Assembly (NCBI GenBank): GCA_965219875.1
Contig: CBDCOW010000003.1
Coordinates: 1,397,579 to 1,461,578 of the forward strand
Source of the DNA: DAOUKH01 sp965219875
GTDB lineage: Bacteria; Chloroflexota; Dehalococcoidia; SHYB01
Reading direction: 5' to 3'
Length of the DNA: 64,000 bases
Of this stretch, positions 53,544-62,261 are shown piece by piece. The notes below the pieces were generated by a model, which searched no databases, was not told the DNA's origin, and saw only the letters and a program-made list of their open reading frames with translations. The position numbers and the translations under genes were made by a program. The first letter of the stretch is position 1, and each line of letters starts with the position of its first letter.

Positions 53544-54152
53544 CTAGCAGACCGTGGGCGGCGCAAGCTGTCGTCCCAGCAGCTCTTCAAGAAGGTCGAT
53601 AAGCGGGGTAAGGTCATCGCCGTTGGTCTGGTCGGCCCGCTTCAGGGCCTGAACATACCGTGGCCGCTCAGCAGGATCCCTAAGCAATTCCGGGAGAATG
53701 GTAGTCCCGGGCAATGGGCCTCCAACCTTAACGCAGAGGATGAAGTAGCACACTGCCCTCGCCGTGCGCCCATTCCCATTCACGAACGGATGAATGTTGT
53801 TGACTCGCCAGAGTGCATGAGCCGCCAACGGCGTAGGAGGGGCGGAGTTCCACATCCAATTGACCCTGTTCACGAAGTCGTCCATCAAGGACTGGACGCG
53901 ATAATACGGCGGCGGCTTATAGTCCCCGACGTTAACCTCGCAGGAACGGTACTCACCGGCTTCGGCATGAAGTCCGACTATCGCGTGGAAGTTGAGGGCC
54001 TTGATGATGTATTGGGAAATAAACGGGCTGTCTATCGCGATGGCGGTTCGTATCATCGAACTAAGGAAGTCGTAGTGCCTGGTGCCGTTATCGGCCTCAA
54101 GCTGTTGGTAGGCGGGATTTAGCTCGCCGCCAACTAACCGGGACAGATCCAC
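53544..54152 (-). CDS. Fic/DOC family protein
   Basis: A 202-residue Fic-domain protein, probably an AMP-transferase (or other nucleotide-transferase). The core motif HPFVNGNGRTAR near residue 121 contains the catalytic His and the phosphate-binding GNGR. It begins MDLSRLVGGELNPAYQQLEAD with a GTG start. The upstream partner ORF ends six bases before it. An autoinhibitory S/T-x3-E-G/N helix was not identified inside the protein, so control may come from the partner. Confidence 0.9.
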   Translation of the reverse strand: MDLSRLVGGELNPAYQQLEADNGTRHYDFLSSMIRTAIAIDSPFISQYIIKALNFHAIVGLHAEAGEYRSCEVNVGDYKPPPYYRVQSLMDDFVNRVNWMWNSAPPTPLAAHALWRVNNIHPFVNGNGRTARAVCYFILCVKVGGPLPGTTILPELLRDPAERPRYVQALKRADQTNGDDLTPLIDLLEELLGRQLAPPTVC

Positions 54153-54157
54153 CGGCT

Positions 54158-54340
54158 CTATCCGTAGTGCCGGTCAATCAGTTCTTTGACTTCCTCGCGG
54201 GTCATCGTGTTCTTATCGCCCAGCATACCCATGGTGAAAGAGAGTCGTTGCTCCCGTATCTCTGCCGACGAGAGTTCCTTTTTGGCCGCTTTGCGCAGAA
54301 TGTCGTCGATGGGTCGCTTGCTCGTCTTCCCGTCCAACAT
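54158..54340 (-). CDS. Small protein paired with Fic, antitoxin-like
   Basis: A 60-residue basic/acidic helical protein with SSAEIREQRLSFTMGMLG and MTREEVKELIDRHYG. Small proteins of this look precede many fic genes and may act as regulators. GGAGG lies eight bases before the ATG and fic follows immediately. An inhibitory motif is not certain, so an antitoxin role is inferred from position and size. Confidence 0.7.
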   Translation of the reverse strand: MLDGKTSKRPIDDILRKAAKKELSSAEIREQRLSFTMGMLGDKNTMTREEVKELIDRHYG

Positions 54341-54387
54341 GTGTCTTCCTCCGATTTGCGCAACCTGGCGACTACAACCATGGGGCG

Positions 54388-54416
54388 TCTCTACCGTATC
54401 GGGCCAACTTTGTCAA
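54388..54416 (-). promoter_or_regulatory. Promoter of the Fic pair
   Basis: On the minus strand TTGACA (54416-54411), a 17-base spacer and TAGAGA (54393-54388). The start codon of the small partner is 48 bases downstream of the -10. Confidence 0.45.
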
Positions 54417-54542
54417 CCCCGTACATCAAGTGTACCAGGGGCTGTCGTGTGGGCAGTGTCGCAGTAAGCATCGGTGCTCGTCGGTTTTCATCATGGAGAG
54501 GGATGGGGTCTCGTAGAACCTAGCGAGAACAACGGGACAAGT

Positions 54543-55769
54543 CTACCCCTCGACGCTGGCGGCGATGGCACGGCCGAGGACGGCGATGCCCTGTTCGATC
54601 TGCTCCTCGGAGACGTGGCTGTAAGAGAAGCGGAACTGCTGCTTGCCGGACTCGTCGCCGAAGAAGACTTCGCCGGGGCGGCAGAGCACGCCTTCCTCCA
54701 GCGCTAACTCCCGCACCTTGGCCGCGTCGACGCGGGGGTCTAGCTCGAGCCAGAGGTAGAAGGCGCCCTGCGGGGCGGTGTATTTCACCCAGGGGCCGCA
54801 GTATTCGCCGATGGCCGCGATGGCCTTGTCGCGCTTGCGGCGGTAGACCTCGTTGGCGCGGCGGATGTGGTCGTCGAGTTTGCCTTCGGCGATGTACTGG
54901 GACATGACGCGGGAGAGCCAGAGGCTGACGCCGAGGTCCTGCCGCGTCGCGCCGGCGGCGGCGATGGCGTCGGGGTCACCGGCCAGCCAACCGAGGCGGA
55001 GGCCGGGGGCCACGGTCTTGCTGAAGCTGTCGGCCTGCATCACCCGGCCGGTGGTGTCGAGGGAGAAGAGGGTGGGCACGGGCTCGCCCTCGAACCGGAG
55101 GTCGCCGTAGACGTGGTCTTCGAGGACGACGAGATTCCGCCGTTCCGCCAGTTCCAGCAGTTTCCTACGCCGCTCGACGGACATGCACGAGCCGGTGGGA
55201 AGCTGGAAGGTCGAGATGGTGTACACCATCTTGGGGCGGATCCCGTCCCCTTCGAACTGGTCGAGGCGGGACTCGATCTCCTCCACCACCATGCCGTCGT
55301 CGTCGACGGGGACGCCGAGGACGGTGCCACCCGCCGCCTCCATGTAGCGCAGGGCGTAGGGGAAGGAGGGGGCCTCGACGACGACACCGTCGCCGGGGCC
55401 GACGAAGGCTCGGATGGCCAGCGCGATGGCCTGCACCGAGCCCGAGGTGAGAAGGATGCCTTCCCGGCCCAAGTCCCGCCCATCGCGGGCCAGGATGCGG
55501 GCGGCGATCTGGTCGCGGAGCTCGGGGTGGCCGTAGACCAGCTCGTGGTAGTCGGTGTTCCCGTATTCGAAGGCCGCCGCGCCGTCGCGCGCGATCACCT
55601 CGGCGCCGATGCGGGCGAAGTCGTCGATGGGGAAGGTCTCCTCGGCGGCGAGACCGCTGTCGAAGTTGTAGGCGATGGGCCGGTCGGCGTGTTGCATCGG
55701 CTTGCCGCCGGGGGTGGGCGGCCCATTGCGGGCGGCCTTGGAGAAGAGGGTGGTGACGTCGATGGTCAT
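54543..55769 (-). CDS. PLP-dependent aminotransferase (MocR/LysN-like), paralog 1
   Basis: A 408-residue fold-type I aminotransferase resembling 2-aminoadipate/aromatic transaminases. Visible are YGNTDYHELVYGHPELRDQIA, SGSVQAIALAIRAF, the N-P-type TISTFQLPTGSCMS, the PLP-binding Lys in SFSKTVAPGLRLGW near residue 248 and the C-terminal RFSYSHVSEEQIEQGI with the carboxylate-binding Arg. It overlaps paralog 2 by ATGA and is the last gene of the RidA group. Amino donor and acceptor unknown. Confidence 0.9.
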   Translation of the reverse strand: MTIDVTTLFSKAARNGPPTPGGKPMQHADRPIAYNFDSGLAAEETFPIDDFARIGAEVIARDGAAAFEYGNTDYHELVYGHPELRDQIAARILARDGRDLGREGILLTSGSVQAIALAIRAFVGPGDGVVVEAPSFPYALRYMEAAGGTVLGVPVDDDGMVVEEIESRLDQFEGDGIRPKMVYTISTFQLPTGSCMSVERRRKLLELAERRNLVVLEDHVYGDLRFEGEPVPTLFSLDTTGRVMQADSFSKTVAPGLRLGWLAGDPDAIAAAGATRQDLGVSLWLSRVMSQYIAEGKLDDHIRRANEVYRRKRDKAIAAIGEYCGPWVKYTAPQGAFYLWLELDPRVDAAKVRELALEEGVLCRPGEVFFGDESGKQQFRFSYSHVSEEQIEQGIAVLGRAIAASVEG

Positions 55770-56998
55770 GAGCGGATCTCCGCGGCGGCCGTGGCGATGG
55801 CGCGGCCGAGGACGGCGATGCCCTGTTCGATCTGCTCCTCGGAGACGTGGCTGTAGGAGAGGCGGAACTGCTGCTTGCCGGACTCGCCGCCGAAGAAGGC
55901 TTCGCCGGGGCGGCAGAGGACGCCTTCGTCGAGGGCCCGCTCGCGGACCTTGGCGGCGTCGAGGCGCGGGTCGAGCTCAAGCCAGAGGTAGAAGCCGCCC
56001 TGGGAGACGGTGTACGTGACCCAGGGACCGCAGTACTCGCCGAGGGCGGCGATGGCCTTGTCGCGCTTGCGGCGGTAGACGTCGTTGGCGCGCCGGACCT
56101 GGTCGTCGAGTTTGCCTTCGGCGAGGTACTGGGACACAACGCGGGAGATCCAGAGACTGACGCCCAGGTCCTGCCGCGTCGCGGCGGCGGCGCCGACCGC
56201 GGCGGGGTCGCCGGCGAGCCAGCCCAAGCGCAGGCCGGGGGCCATGGTCTTGCTGAAGGTGTCGGCCTGCATGACGCGGCCGGTGGTGTCGAGGGAGAGG
56301 AGGGTGGGGAGCGGCTCGCCCTCGAAGCGGAGCTCGCCGTAGACGTGGTCTTCGAGGACGACGAGGTCGCGGCGTTCCGCCAGTTCGAGCAGCTTTTTGC
56401 GCCGATCCAGGGACATGCACATGCCGGTGGGCAGCTGGAAGGTCGAGATGGTGTACACCATCTTGGGGCGGATCCCGTCCCCTTCGAACCGGTCGAGGCG
56501 GGACTCGATCTCCTCCACCACCATGCCGTCGTCGTCGACGGGGACGCCGAGGATGGTGCCGCCCGCCGCCTCCATGTAGCGCAGGGAGTAGGGGAAGGAG
56601 GGGGCCTCGGTGACGACGCCGTCGCCGGGGCCAACGAAGCCGCGGACCGCCAGCGCGATGGCCTGTATCGAGCCGGAGGTGAGCAGGATGCCTTCCCGGC
56701 CAAGGTCCCGCCCATCGCGGGCTAGGATGCGGGCGGCGATCTGGTCGCGGAGTTCGGGGTAGCCGTAGACCAGCTCGTTGTAATCCGAGTTTCCGTACTC
56801 GAAGGCCTCCGCGCCGTCGCGCGAGATCACCTCGGCACCGATGCGGGCGAGGTCGTCGGTGGGGAAGGTCTCCTGGGCGGCGACGCCGGTGTCGAAGTTG
56901 TAGACGATGGGCCGGCCGGAGTCCTTTGGCTTGCCGCCGGGGTTGGGGGGCCCCTTGCGGGCGGCCTTGGAAAAGAGCGTCGTGACGTCGACGGTCAT
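55766..56998 (-). CDS. PLP-dependent aminotransferase (MocR/LysN-like), paralog 2
   Basis: A 410-residue protein very close to paralog 1 in protein and DNA (both begin M-T-x-D-V-T-T-L-F-S-K-A-A-R). It has SGSIQAIALAVRGF, the PLP Lys in TFSKTMAPGLRLGW and RLSYSHVSEEQIEQGI. Differences cluster in the N-terminal 30 residues and around the VVSQYLAEGKLDDQV helix. It shares one base with paralog 3 (TGATG). A recent tandem duplication is likely. Confidence 0.9.
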   Translation of the reverse strand: MTVDVTTLFSKAARKGPPNPGGKPKDSGRPIVYNFDTGVAAQETFPTDDLARIGAEVISRDGAEAFEYGNSDYNELVYGYPELRDQIAARILARDGRDLGREGILLTSGSIQAIALAVRGFVGPGDGVVTEAPSFPYSLRYMEAAGGTILGVPVDDDGMVVEEIESRLDRFEGDGIRPKMVYTISTFQLPTGMCMSLDRRKKLLELAERRDLVVLEDHVYGELRFEGEPLPTLLSLDTTGRVMQADTFSKTMAPGLRLGWLAGDPAAVGAAAATRQDLGVSLWISRVVSQYLAEGKLDDQVRRANDVYRRKRDKAIAALGEYCGPWVTYTVSQGGFYLWLELDPRLDAAKVRERALDEGVLCRPGEAFFGGESGKQQFRLSYSHVSEEQIEQGIAVLGRAIATAAAEIRS

Positions 56999-58227
56999 CA
57001 GCGGACCTCCGCCGCGGCCTTGGCGACGGCGCGGCCGAAGGCGGCCATCCCACGTTCGATCTCGTCTTCTTGGACGTGGCTGTAAGAGATGCGGAAGAAC
57101 TGGCGGTCGGTGGCCCAGCCGAAGAATGCCTCGCCGGGACGGGCGAAGACGCCCTCCTCCTGGGCCAACTCGTGGACGCGGGCCGAGGTGATGCCCCGCT
57201 CAAGCTCGCACCAGAGGTAGAAGGCGCCCTTGGGGATGCCGAAGGGCAGGCTGACGTGGGGGCAGTGCTCGCGGAGCGCGGCGACGGCGGCGTCCCGCTT
57301 GGCGCGGTAGACGCGGTTCACCATCTCGATGTGGGGGTCGAGCTTCCCCTCGGCCAGGAACATATCCATCATCCGCGAGATCCAGTGGGAGACGCCGAGG
57401 TCTTGGCGGACGGCGAGCGCCGCGTTTACCGCCTCCGGCTTGCCCACGAGCCAGCCGAGCCGCAGCCCCGGCGCGATGGTCTTGCTGAAGCTGTCGGCCT
57501 GCACGACGAGGTCGCCGCCGCTGAGGCTCAGCAGGGTGGGCAGGCGCTCACCCTCGAATCGCAGGTCGCCGTAGACGTGATCTTCGATGATCATGAAGCC
57601 GCGCTCGTGGGCCAGCCCTACGAGCTTCTTCCTGCGTTCGAGGGACATGCACGTCCCCGTGGGCAGTTGGAAGGTGGAGATGGTGTACACCGCCTTGACG
57701 CGGACGCCGGCCGCGGTCAGCTCGTCGATCTTCCGCTCGACGGCGTCGACATCCATGCCGTCGCCATCGACGGGCACGGCGTGGACCTGGGCTCCGAGGG
57801 TCTGCATATAGCGGATGGCGTAGGGGAACGACGGCGCTTCGATAATCACGGCGTCGCCGGGGTCGAGGAAGCCGTTGATGGCCAAGGCGATGGCCTGCAC
57901 CGATCCCGAGGTGAGCAGCACACCGTCGGCGCCGACGTCGACGCCGTCCCGTTGCGCGATGCGCTCGGCGATGCGCCGGCGAAGCGGCCCGTAGCCATAG
58001 ACCATCTCGGCGTAACCGCCGGAGGTGTCGCCGTACTGCAGGGCGCCGCCGCCGTCGCGGGCGACGACCTCGCGGCTGAGGCGCTGGAAGTCTTCGAGGG
58101 GGAAGGTCTCCTCGGCGGCGAGGCCCATGTCGAAGTTGTAGAAGATGGGAGCGGTGGGGAGAGGGAAGAAGATCGGCGCGCCGAAGCGGGCGGCGTCGGT
58201 GTAGAGGGAGGTGAGGTCGGCGCTCAT
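56998..58227 (-). CDS. PLP-dependent aminotransferase (MocR/LysN-like), paralog 3
   Basis: A 409-residue member that is more distant from the other two. The start is MSADLTSLYTDAARFGAPIF; it has YGPLRRRIAERIAQRDG, SGSVQAIALAINGF, the PLP Lys in SFSKTIAPGLRLGWLVG and FRISYSHVQEDEIERGM. It is coupled to ridA upstream (ATGA) and to paralog 2 downstream. It is probably the oldest copy, with paralogs 1 and 2 arising later. Confidence 0.9.
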   Translation of the reverse strand: MSADLTSLYTDAARFGAPIFFPLPTAPIFYNFDMGLAAEETFPLEDFQRLSREVVARDGGGALQYGDTSGGYAEMVYGYGPLRRRIAERIAQRDGVDVGADGVLLTSGSVQAIALAINGFLDPGDAVIIEAPSFPYAIRYMQTLGAQVHAVPVDGDGMDVDAVERKIDELTAAGVRVKAVYTISTFQLPTGTCMSLERRKKLVGLAHERGFMIIEDHVYGDLRFEGERLPTLLSLSGGDLVVQADSFSKTIAPGLRLGWLVGKPEAVNAALAVRQDLGVSHWISRMMDMFLAEGKLDPHIEMVNRVYRAKRDAAVAALREHCPHVSLPFGIPKGAFYLWCELERGITSARVHELAQEEGVFARPGEAFFGWATDRQFFRISYSHVQEDEIERGMAAFGRAVAKAAAEVR

Positions 58228-58628
58228 GACGTCCCCTCCCCCGCGCCGACGATGGCGACGGCCTCGACCTCCATCATGAAGTCGGGGTGGAGCAGGGCGG
58301 CGACGACGACGCTGGTGCTCGCCGGCGGGTCTTTGGGCAAGACATTCTGTTTAACCTCCCTGTAGGCGGGGAAGTAGTCGGCGCTGGTGAAGTAGTTGGT
58401 GAGCTTGACCACGTCGGCGAGGCTCGCGCCGCCCGCCTCCAGCACCGCGGCGAGGTTCTTGAAGCACTGTTCGGCTTGGGCCGCGGCGTCGCCCTTCCCG
58501 ACAATCTCGCCGTCGGCGTCGAAGGCCACTTGGCCCGACACGTGGATGGTGTCGCCGACGCGGACGGCCTGCGAAATCGACGGCGGCGTCACCCCCGGCG
58601 TGGGGTCGATGATCTGCTTTGGCGTCAC
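58224..58628 (-). CDS. RidA family reactive imine/enamine deaminase
   Basis: A 134-residue trimeric-type protein: PSISQAVRVGDTIHVSGQVAFD at the N-terminus, AEQCFKNLAAVLEAGGASLADVVKLTNYF, and PPASTSVVVAALLHPDFMMEVEAVA at the C-terminus. The catalytic Arg typical of archetypal RidA (R in the P-x-R-S/T region) is replaced here (ASTSVVVAAL), so enzyme activity may differ from RidA proper. The GTG start at 58628 has GGAGG upstream. It leads the operon with the three aminotransferases, whose imine/enamine products it may clear. Confidence 0.85.
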   Translation of the reverse strand: MTPKQIIDPTPGVTPPSISQAVRVGDTIHVSGQVAFDADGEIVGKGDAAAQAEQCFKNLAAVLEAGGASLADVVKLTNYFTSADYFPAYREVKQNVLPKDPPASTSVVVAALLHPDFMMEVEAVAIVGAGEGTS

Positions 58629-58682
58629 CTCTGGCCTCCGGAGCACACCGGGCGCGGGATGGGCGCCATTGTACATGCGGCG

Positions 58683-58802
58683 CGTGCTTTCTCTCAGTCT
58701 CTTCCAGAGGAGACCTTTGTGACTCGGCGGGCTTCTACAAGGTCGCGCGGCCCCCGCCTCCCCCCGCCCTCTCTCAATCTCCCCCAAAGGGGGAGAGGTT
58801 TA
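58683..58802. repeat. Dispersed palindromic repeat, short copy
   Basis: Contains CTTTCTCTCAGTCTCTTCC, the shared core CAAGGTCGCGCGGCCCCCGC and the hairpin CTCCCCC-AAA-GGGGGAG, related to the blocks at 43.75, 44.1 and 61.9 kb. The rest of the 58629-58905 gap shows no gene. Confidence 0.75.
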
Positions 58803-58905
58803 AGTGAATGCCACCTCCGCTCCCCCCGCCAGAACCCCAGTCGGTTGCGCAAAGGCCTCCAGCGGGAGGGGGTAAGACCCCGCGCCGCCTCCCGGCGCAC
58901 TCCCA

Positions 58906-60690
58906 CTAACCTGCAAGCGGCCAAGCCCACAATAGGAGGGGGATGGAGACCGCGACTATGACGGCCTCCAATGGAAGGCCCATCCTCCAATAGTCGCTGA
59001 AGTGATAGCCTCCAGGACCCATGACGATGGTGTTGGACTGGTGACCAATGGGGGATAAGAAGGCGGACGAACCCCCTATCGCCACCGCCATCAGGAAGGG
59101 GTCGGTCGAAACTCCAAGGGTCACTGCCACCCCGATCCCAATGGGCGCCATCAATATGACCGCGGCGGCGTTGTTTATGAGGTCGGAGAGGAACATGGTG
59201 ACGACGAGGACGACTCCAAGCATCACCCACGGCGGCACGGAGCCGCCCAGGTCGGCGATCGCCGTTGCGATCCTCGCCGCGCCGCCGGTCGTCTCCAGGG
59301 CTTGACCCACGGGGATCATGGCGCCCAGCAGAATAATGACCGGCCAGTCGATGGCCTGATAAGCGGCTTGCAGTGTCACGAAGCGGCTCATCACAAGGAT
59401 GGCTACGGCGGCCGCGAAGGAAATGTGGACTGGCAGAATGTCGAAGGCAGCGAGCAACAAGGCGCCCACGAAAACGATGAGGGGAACGGCGAGCCGCCGG
59501 GGTTGTCCGATTCGAAGCTCACGCTCGGCGAGGGGGAGTAGGCCAAGCCTAGGCAGCGCCGCCTGCACCACCTCGGTCTTGCCATGGAGAAGCAGCACAT
59601 CGCCTGCTTTCAATATATTGCGGCCGAGGCGGCGAGTTAGTCTGGTACCCCGCCTGGATACCCCGAGGAGATTCACGCCGAACGCCTCATGCAGGTGGAG
59701 GCCCCTAGCCGTTCTCCCCTCGGCTAGTCCGTTCGGGCTGACAATGGCCTCCACCATGGAGGCATCCCCCGAGCCCAAGGTTTCTTCGACTTCCGACCGG
59801 CTGTCCTCCGGTCCTTCAAGCACAAAGCCCGTCTCGTCGATAAACGCCTTGAGATCCTCCGGATCGGCCTCGATCATGAAGATGTCGTTGGCATCTATGA
59901 TCTGATAGCGAGACGGCGCGCCGTAGACCGCACCCCGGTGAATGAGACCCGCTATCGCGACGTCCCCCTCGACCAGATCCTCAAGGTCTCGGACGAGTTT
60001 CCCGACGAATCTCGAGTCCTCAGGTACGCGTGCCTCGGTCATGTAGTCTGCGATATCCAGCGCGTCCCCCATAACGAGGGGAGTCTGCCTCGATGGAATA
60101 AGGCGCCAGCCCACGAAGACGACAAAGAGCACGCCGGCAACGGCGACCCCAAGCCCAACGAGTGCGAAGTCGAACATGCTAAAGGCGACGCCAACTTCCT
60201 CCCGGCGAAAGTTGGAGATGATGATGTTGGGGGGCGTTCCGATGAGCGTGGTCATGCCGCCCAGAAGCGACGCGAAGGCCAGGGGCATCAGAAAGCGCGA
60301 AGGGGGCAGCTTGCTTAGACCTGACACCCTGATTGCCACGGGCATGAGGAGCGTGACGGCCCCCACGTTGTTTATGAAGGCGGAGAGGAACGCCGTCAGG
60401 CCGGTCAGCGACGCCATACGAGCGGTGAAGTAGTGAGGAATGCGCGACAGCCAACTGGCTATGACGTCGACAACGCCGGACTCATAGAGCGCCCGGCTCA
60501 AGACCAGCACGGCGGCGACCGTGACCACTGCCGGATGGCCGAAACCGCGAAATGCCTCCGCGGCTGGCACGATGCCGGCGATAGCCAAGATGAGGAGTGC
60601 CAGCAAGGCGACGATGTCGTAGCGCCACCTACCCGTCACGAAGAGGACGAGGGCAAGGAAGAGAACCCCGAAAACAATAGCCTCATCCAT
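58906..60690 (-). CDS. SLC13/DASS-type anion transporter with two RCK_C domains
   Basis: A 594-residue membrane protein. The two transport halves have hairpin motifs SAFINNVGAVTLLMPVAI near residue 108 and SDLINNAAAVILMAPIGI near 518 (the paired S-N-x-A/V type loops of divalent-anion:Na+ symporters). Between them are two TrkA_C-like soluble domains (about residues 205-285 and 300-385; GDVAIAGLIHRGAVYG and GVNLLGVSRRGTRLTRR). This layout matches bacterial SLC13-family permeases annotated for sulfate or dicarboxylates; the ion is not determined. Length is normal. Confidence 0.9.
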   Translation of the reverse strand: MDEAIVFGVLFLALVLFVTGRWRYDIVALLALLILAIAGIVPAAEAFRGFGHPAVVTVAAVLVLSRALYESGVVDVIASWLSRIPHYFTARMASLTGLTAFLSAFINNVGAVTLLMPVAIRVSGLSKLPPSRFLMPLAFASLLGGMTTLIGTPPNIIISNFRREEVGVAFSMFDFALVGLGVAVAGVLFVVFVGWRLIPSRQTPLVMGDALDIADYMTEARVPEDSRFVGKLVRDLEDLVEGDVAIAGLIHRGAVYGAPSRYQIIDANDIFMIEADPEDLKAFIDETGFVLEGPEDSRSEVEETLGSGDASMVEAIVSPNGLAEGRTARGLHLHEAFGVNLLGVSRRGTRLTRRLGRNILKAGDVLLLHGKTEVVQAALPRLGLLPLAERELRIGQPRRLAVPLIVFVGALLLAAFDILPVHISFAAAVAILVMSRFVTLQAAYQAIDWPVIILLGAMIPVGQALETTGGAARIATAIADLGGSVPPWVMLGVVLVVTMFLSDLINNAAAVILMAPIGIGVAVTLGVSTDPFLMAVAIGGSSAFLSPIGHQSNTIVMGPGGYHFSDYWRMGLPLEAVIVAVSIPLLLWAWPLAG

Positions 60691-60821
60691 CAGACCGGCA
60701 TCCTTGGGGCGCAGTGACTGAAGAAGAGGCGGTCAGTCCTGGCCCGCTCAGTTCACATCGTGCGCAGCATAGCGCCCCTGCCCCCAGCCGTCAGCGTCTC
60801 GTCGACCAATGTCTTAGGGAG

Positions 60822-60929
60822 ACTTCGATAACCCGTGGCGGTTGCGAGGGGGCCCCTCATCTCAATCTTCTCCCGTGGGGAGAAGAGGCAAGACCTCCCA
60901 GCCCCACCCATGCTTGCCCGCGGACGGTA
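60822..60929. repeat. Dispersed palindromic repeat, copy C
   Basis: Shares CTTCGATAACCCG, CCCTCATCTCAATCTTCTCC, AAGAGGCAAGACCTCC and CCCATGCTTGCCCG with the copies at 29.9 and 44.0 kb, with the same CTTCTCCC-GTG-GGGAGAAG hairpin. It breaks off before the CAAGGGTCT end. The rest of the 60691-60997 gap is empty apart from the next gene's leader. Confidence 0.8.
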
Positions 60930-60997
60930 ACGTGGGGTTCCTTGACATGCGCGCTGGTGCTTCTGAGAATGGCGCCCACGCCGATTGGAGGAATCTG

Positions 60998-61864
60998 ATG
61001 AAATTCGCGCTTGCGCTGTTCGGGCTGCGGCCCCATCTGCTTAACGTGTTGGCCCGTAAGGCCGACGAGCTTGGCTATGAGTCGCTTTGGTGCTCGGACC
61101 ACCTGATGCCGCTCACCAGCATCTCGCCCAACTACCCCTATTCGCCGGATAAGCTGCCTCCCTTCACGCCGGACTGGGAGTGGCACGACCCCTGGGTGTT
61201 GATGAGCTCGCTGGCGGGGATCACGAAGACCATCCGCTTCGCCACCAACGTCTACATCGCGCCGCTGCGCCATCCGTTCGTGACGGCGCGGGCCGTGGCG
61301 ACGCTCGACGTGGTCTCCGGCGGGCGCGTCATCTTTGGCGCGGGCGTCGGCTGGTGGCCGGAGGAGTTCGCCGCGGCGGACCAGGACTTCGACAACCGCG
61401 GCCCGCGGACCACGGAGATCGTCACGATCCTGCGGCGGCTGTGGACGGAGGAGACCGTCGAGCACCACGGCAAGTTCTACGACTTTCCTGAAGTCAGCCT
61501 CGTGCCCAAGCCCGTCCAACAGCCGATACCGATCATCTTCGGGGGCAACACGAAAGCCGCACACCGCCGGGCCGCCCGCGAGGGCGACGGCTGGATGCCG
61601 GCCTACCTGGGCAAGGATGAGGTGGTTGCCGGCATGGCCAGCATCAACGAGCTCCGCAAGGAGTACGGCCGCGAGCATCTGCCGTTCGAGGTGACCGGCG
61701 CGCTGATGGAGCCGCCCTCCGTCGACGCCATCCGCAGGTACGAGGAGGACGGCATCGACCGGCTCCTCGTCGGCCCCTACGGCTTCCCCAACGCCAACAC
61801 GACTGCGGAGGTGATCGAGGCAGGCCTGGAGCAGTTCGCCAACGACATCATGGCGAAGCTGTAG
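60998..61864 (+). CDS. LLM-class F420-type oxidoreductase
   Basis: A 288-residue TIM-barrel enzyme of the luciferase-like superfamily. Signs are MKFALALFGLRPHLLNVLARKADELGYESLW (start), WCSDHLMPLTS, IRFATNVYIAPLRHPF, LDVVSGGRVIFGAGVGWWPEEF and IIFGGNTKAAHRRAAREGDGW, a pattern common in probable F420-dependent members (TIGR03619-like). GGAG precedes the ATG at 60998; upstream frame is repeat DNA. Substrate unknown. Confidence 0.88.
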   Translation: MKFALALFGLRPHLLNVLARKADELGYESLWCSDHLMPLTSISPNYPYSPDKLPPFTPDWEWHDPWVLMSSLAGITKTIRFATNVYIAPLRHPFVTARAVATLDVVSGGRVIFGAGVGWWPEEFAAADQDFDNRGPRTTEIVTILRRLWTEETVEHHGKFYDFPEVSLVPKPVQQPIPIIFGGNTKAAHRRAAREGDGWMPAYLGKDEVVAGMASINELRKEYGREHLPFEVTGALMEPPSVDAIRRYEEDGIDRLLVGPYGFPNANTTAEVIEAGLEQFANDIMAKL

Positions 61865-61877
61865 CCGGCGCGCGCGT

Positions 61878-62120
61878 CCCCTCTCTCAGTCTCTCCCCAG
61901 GGAAGCGGGCTAGGGTGACTCTCCCAAAGGGGAGAGGTTTGCGTAACTCGGCGGGCGGGCTTCAGCAAGGTCGCGCGGCCCCCGCCTCCCCCCCGCCCTC
62001 ACCCCAACCCTCTCCCACTGGGAGAGGGAGTAAGACGCCGCGCCGCCTCCCTTTCCCGAGGCCGGCGGGCGGCGTTCTTCCCCTCGACGGAGTTTTGCTA
62101 AGGTCTCCAGGGGGAGAGGG
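61878..62120. repeat. Dispersed palindromic repeat, 61.9 kb copy
   Basis: Contains CTCTCTCAGTCTCTCCCC, GGTTTGCGTAACTCGGCGG, the shared GC-rich core, CTCTCCC-ACT-GGGAGAG and a terminal GGTCTCCAGGGGGAGAG, matching the blocks at 43.75 and 44.1 kb. The remaining bases up to 62261 hold the leader of the next gene. Confidence 0.8.
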
Positions 62121-62261
62121 TTTAGGGAGAGCCGTCGATTGAACGTTGGCTGCCTGCGCCATAGAATAGGAGGGTTGCGCACCATGGCGGCGGCGTGAGT
62201 CCGCGCCGCCCGGCACGACGTATAACGACGCAAACGCGCTCGGCTTTTCCGAGGAGGCGAC

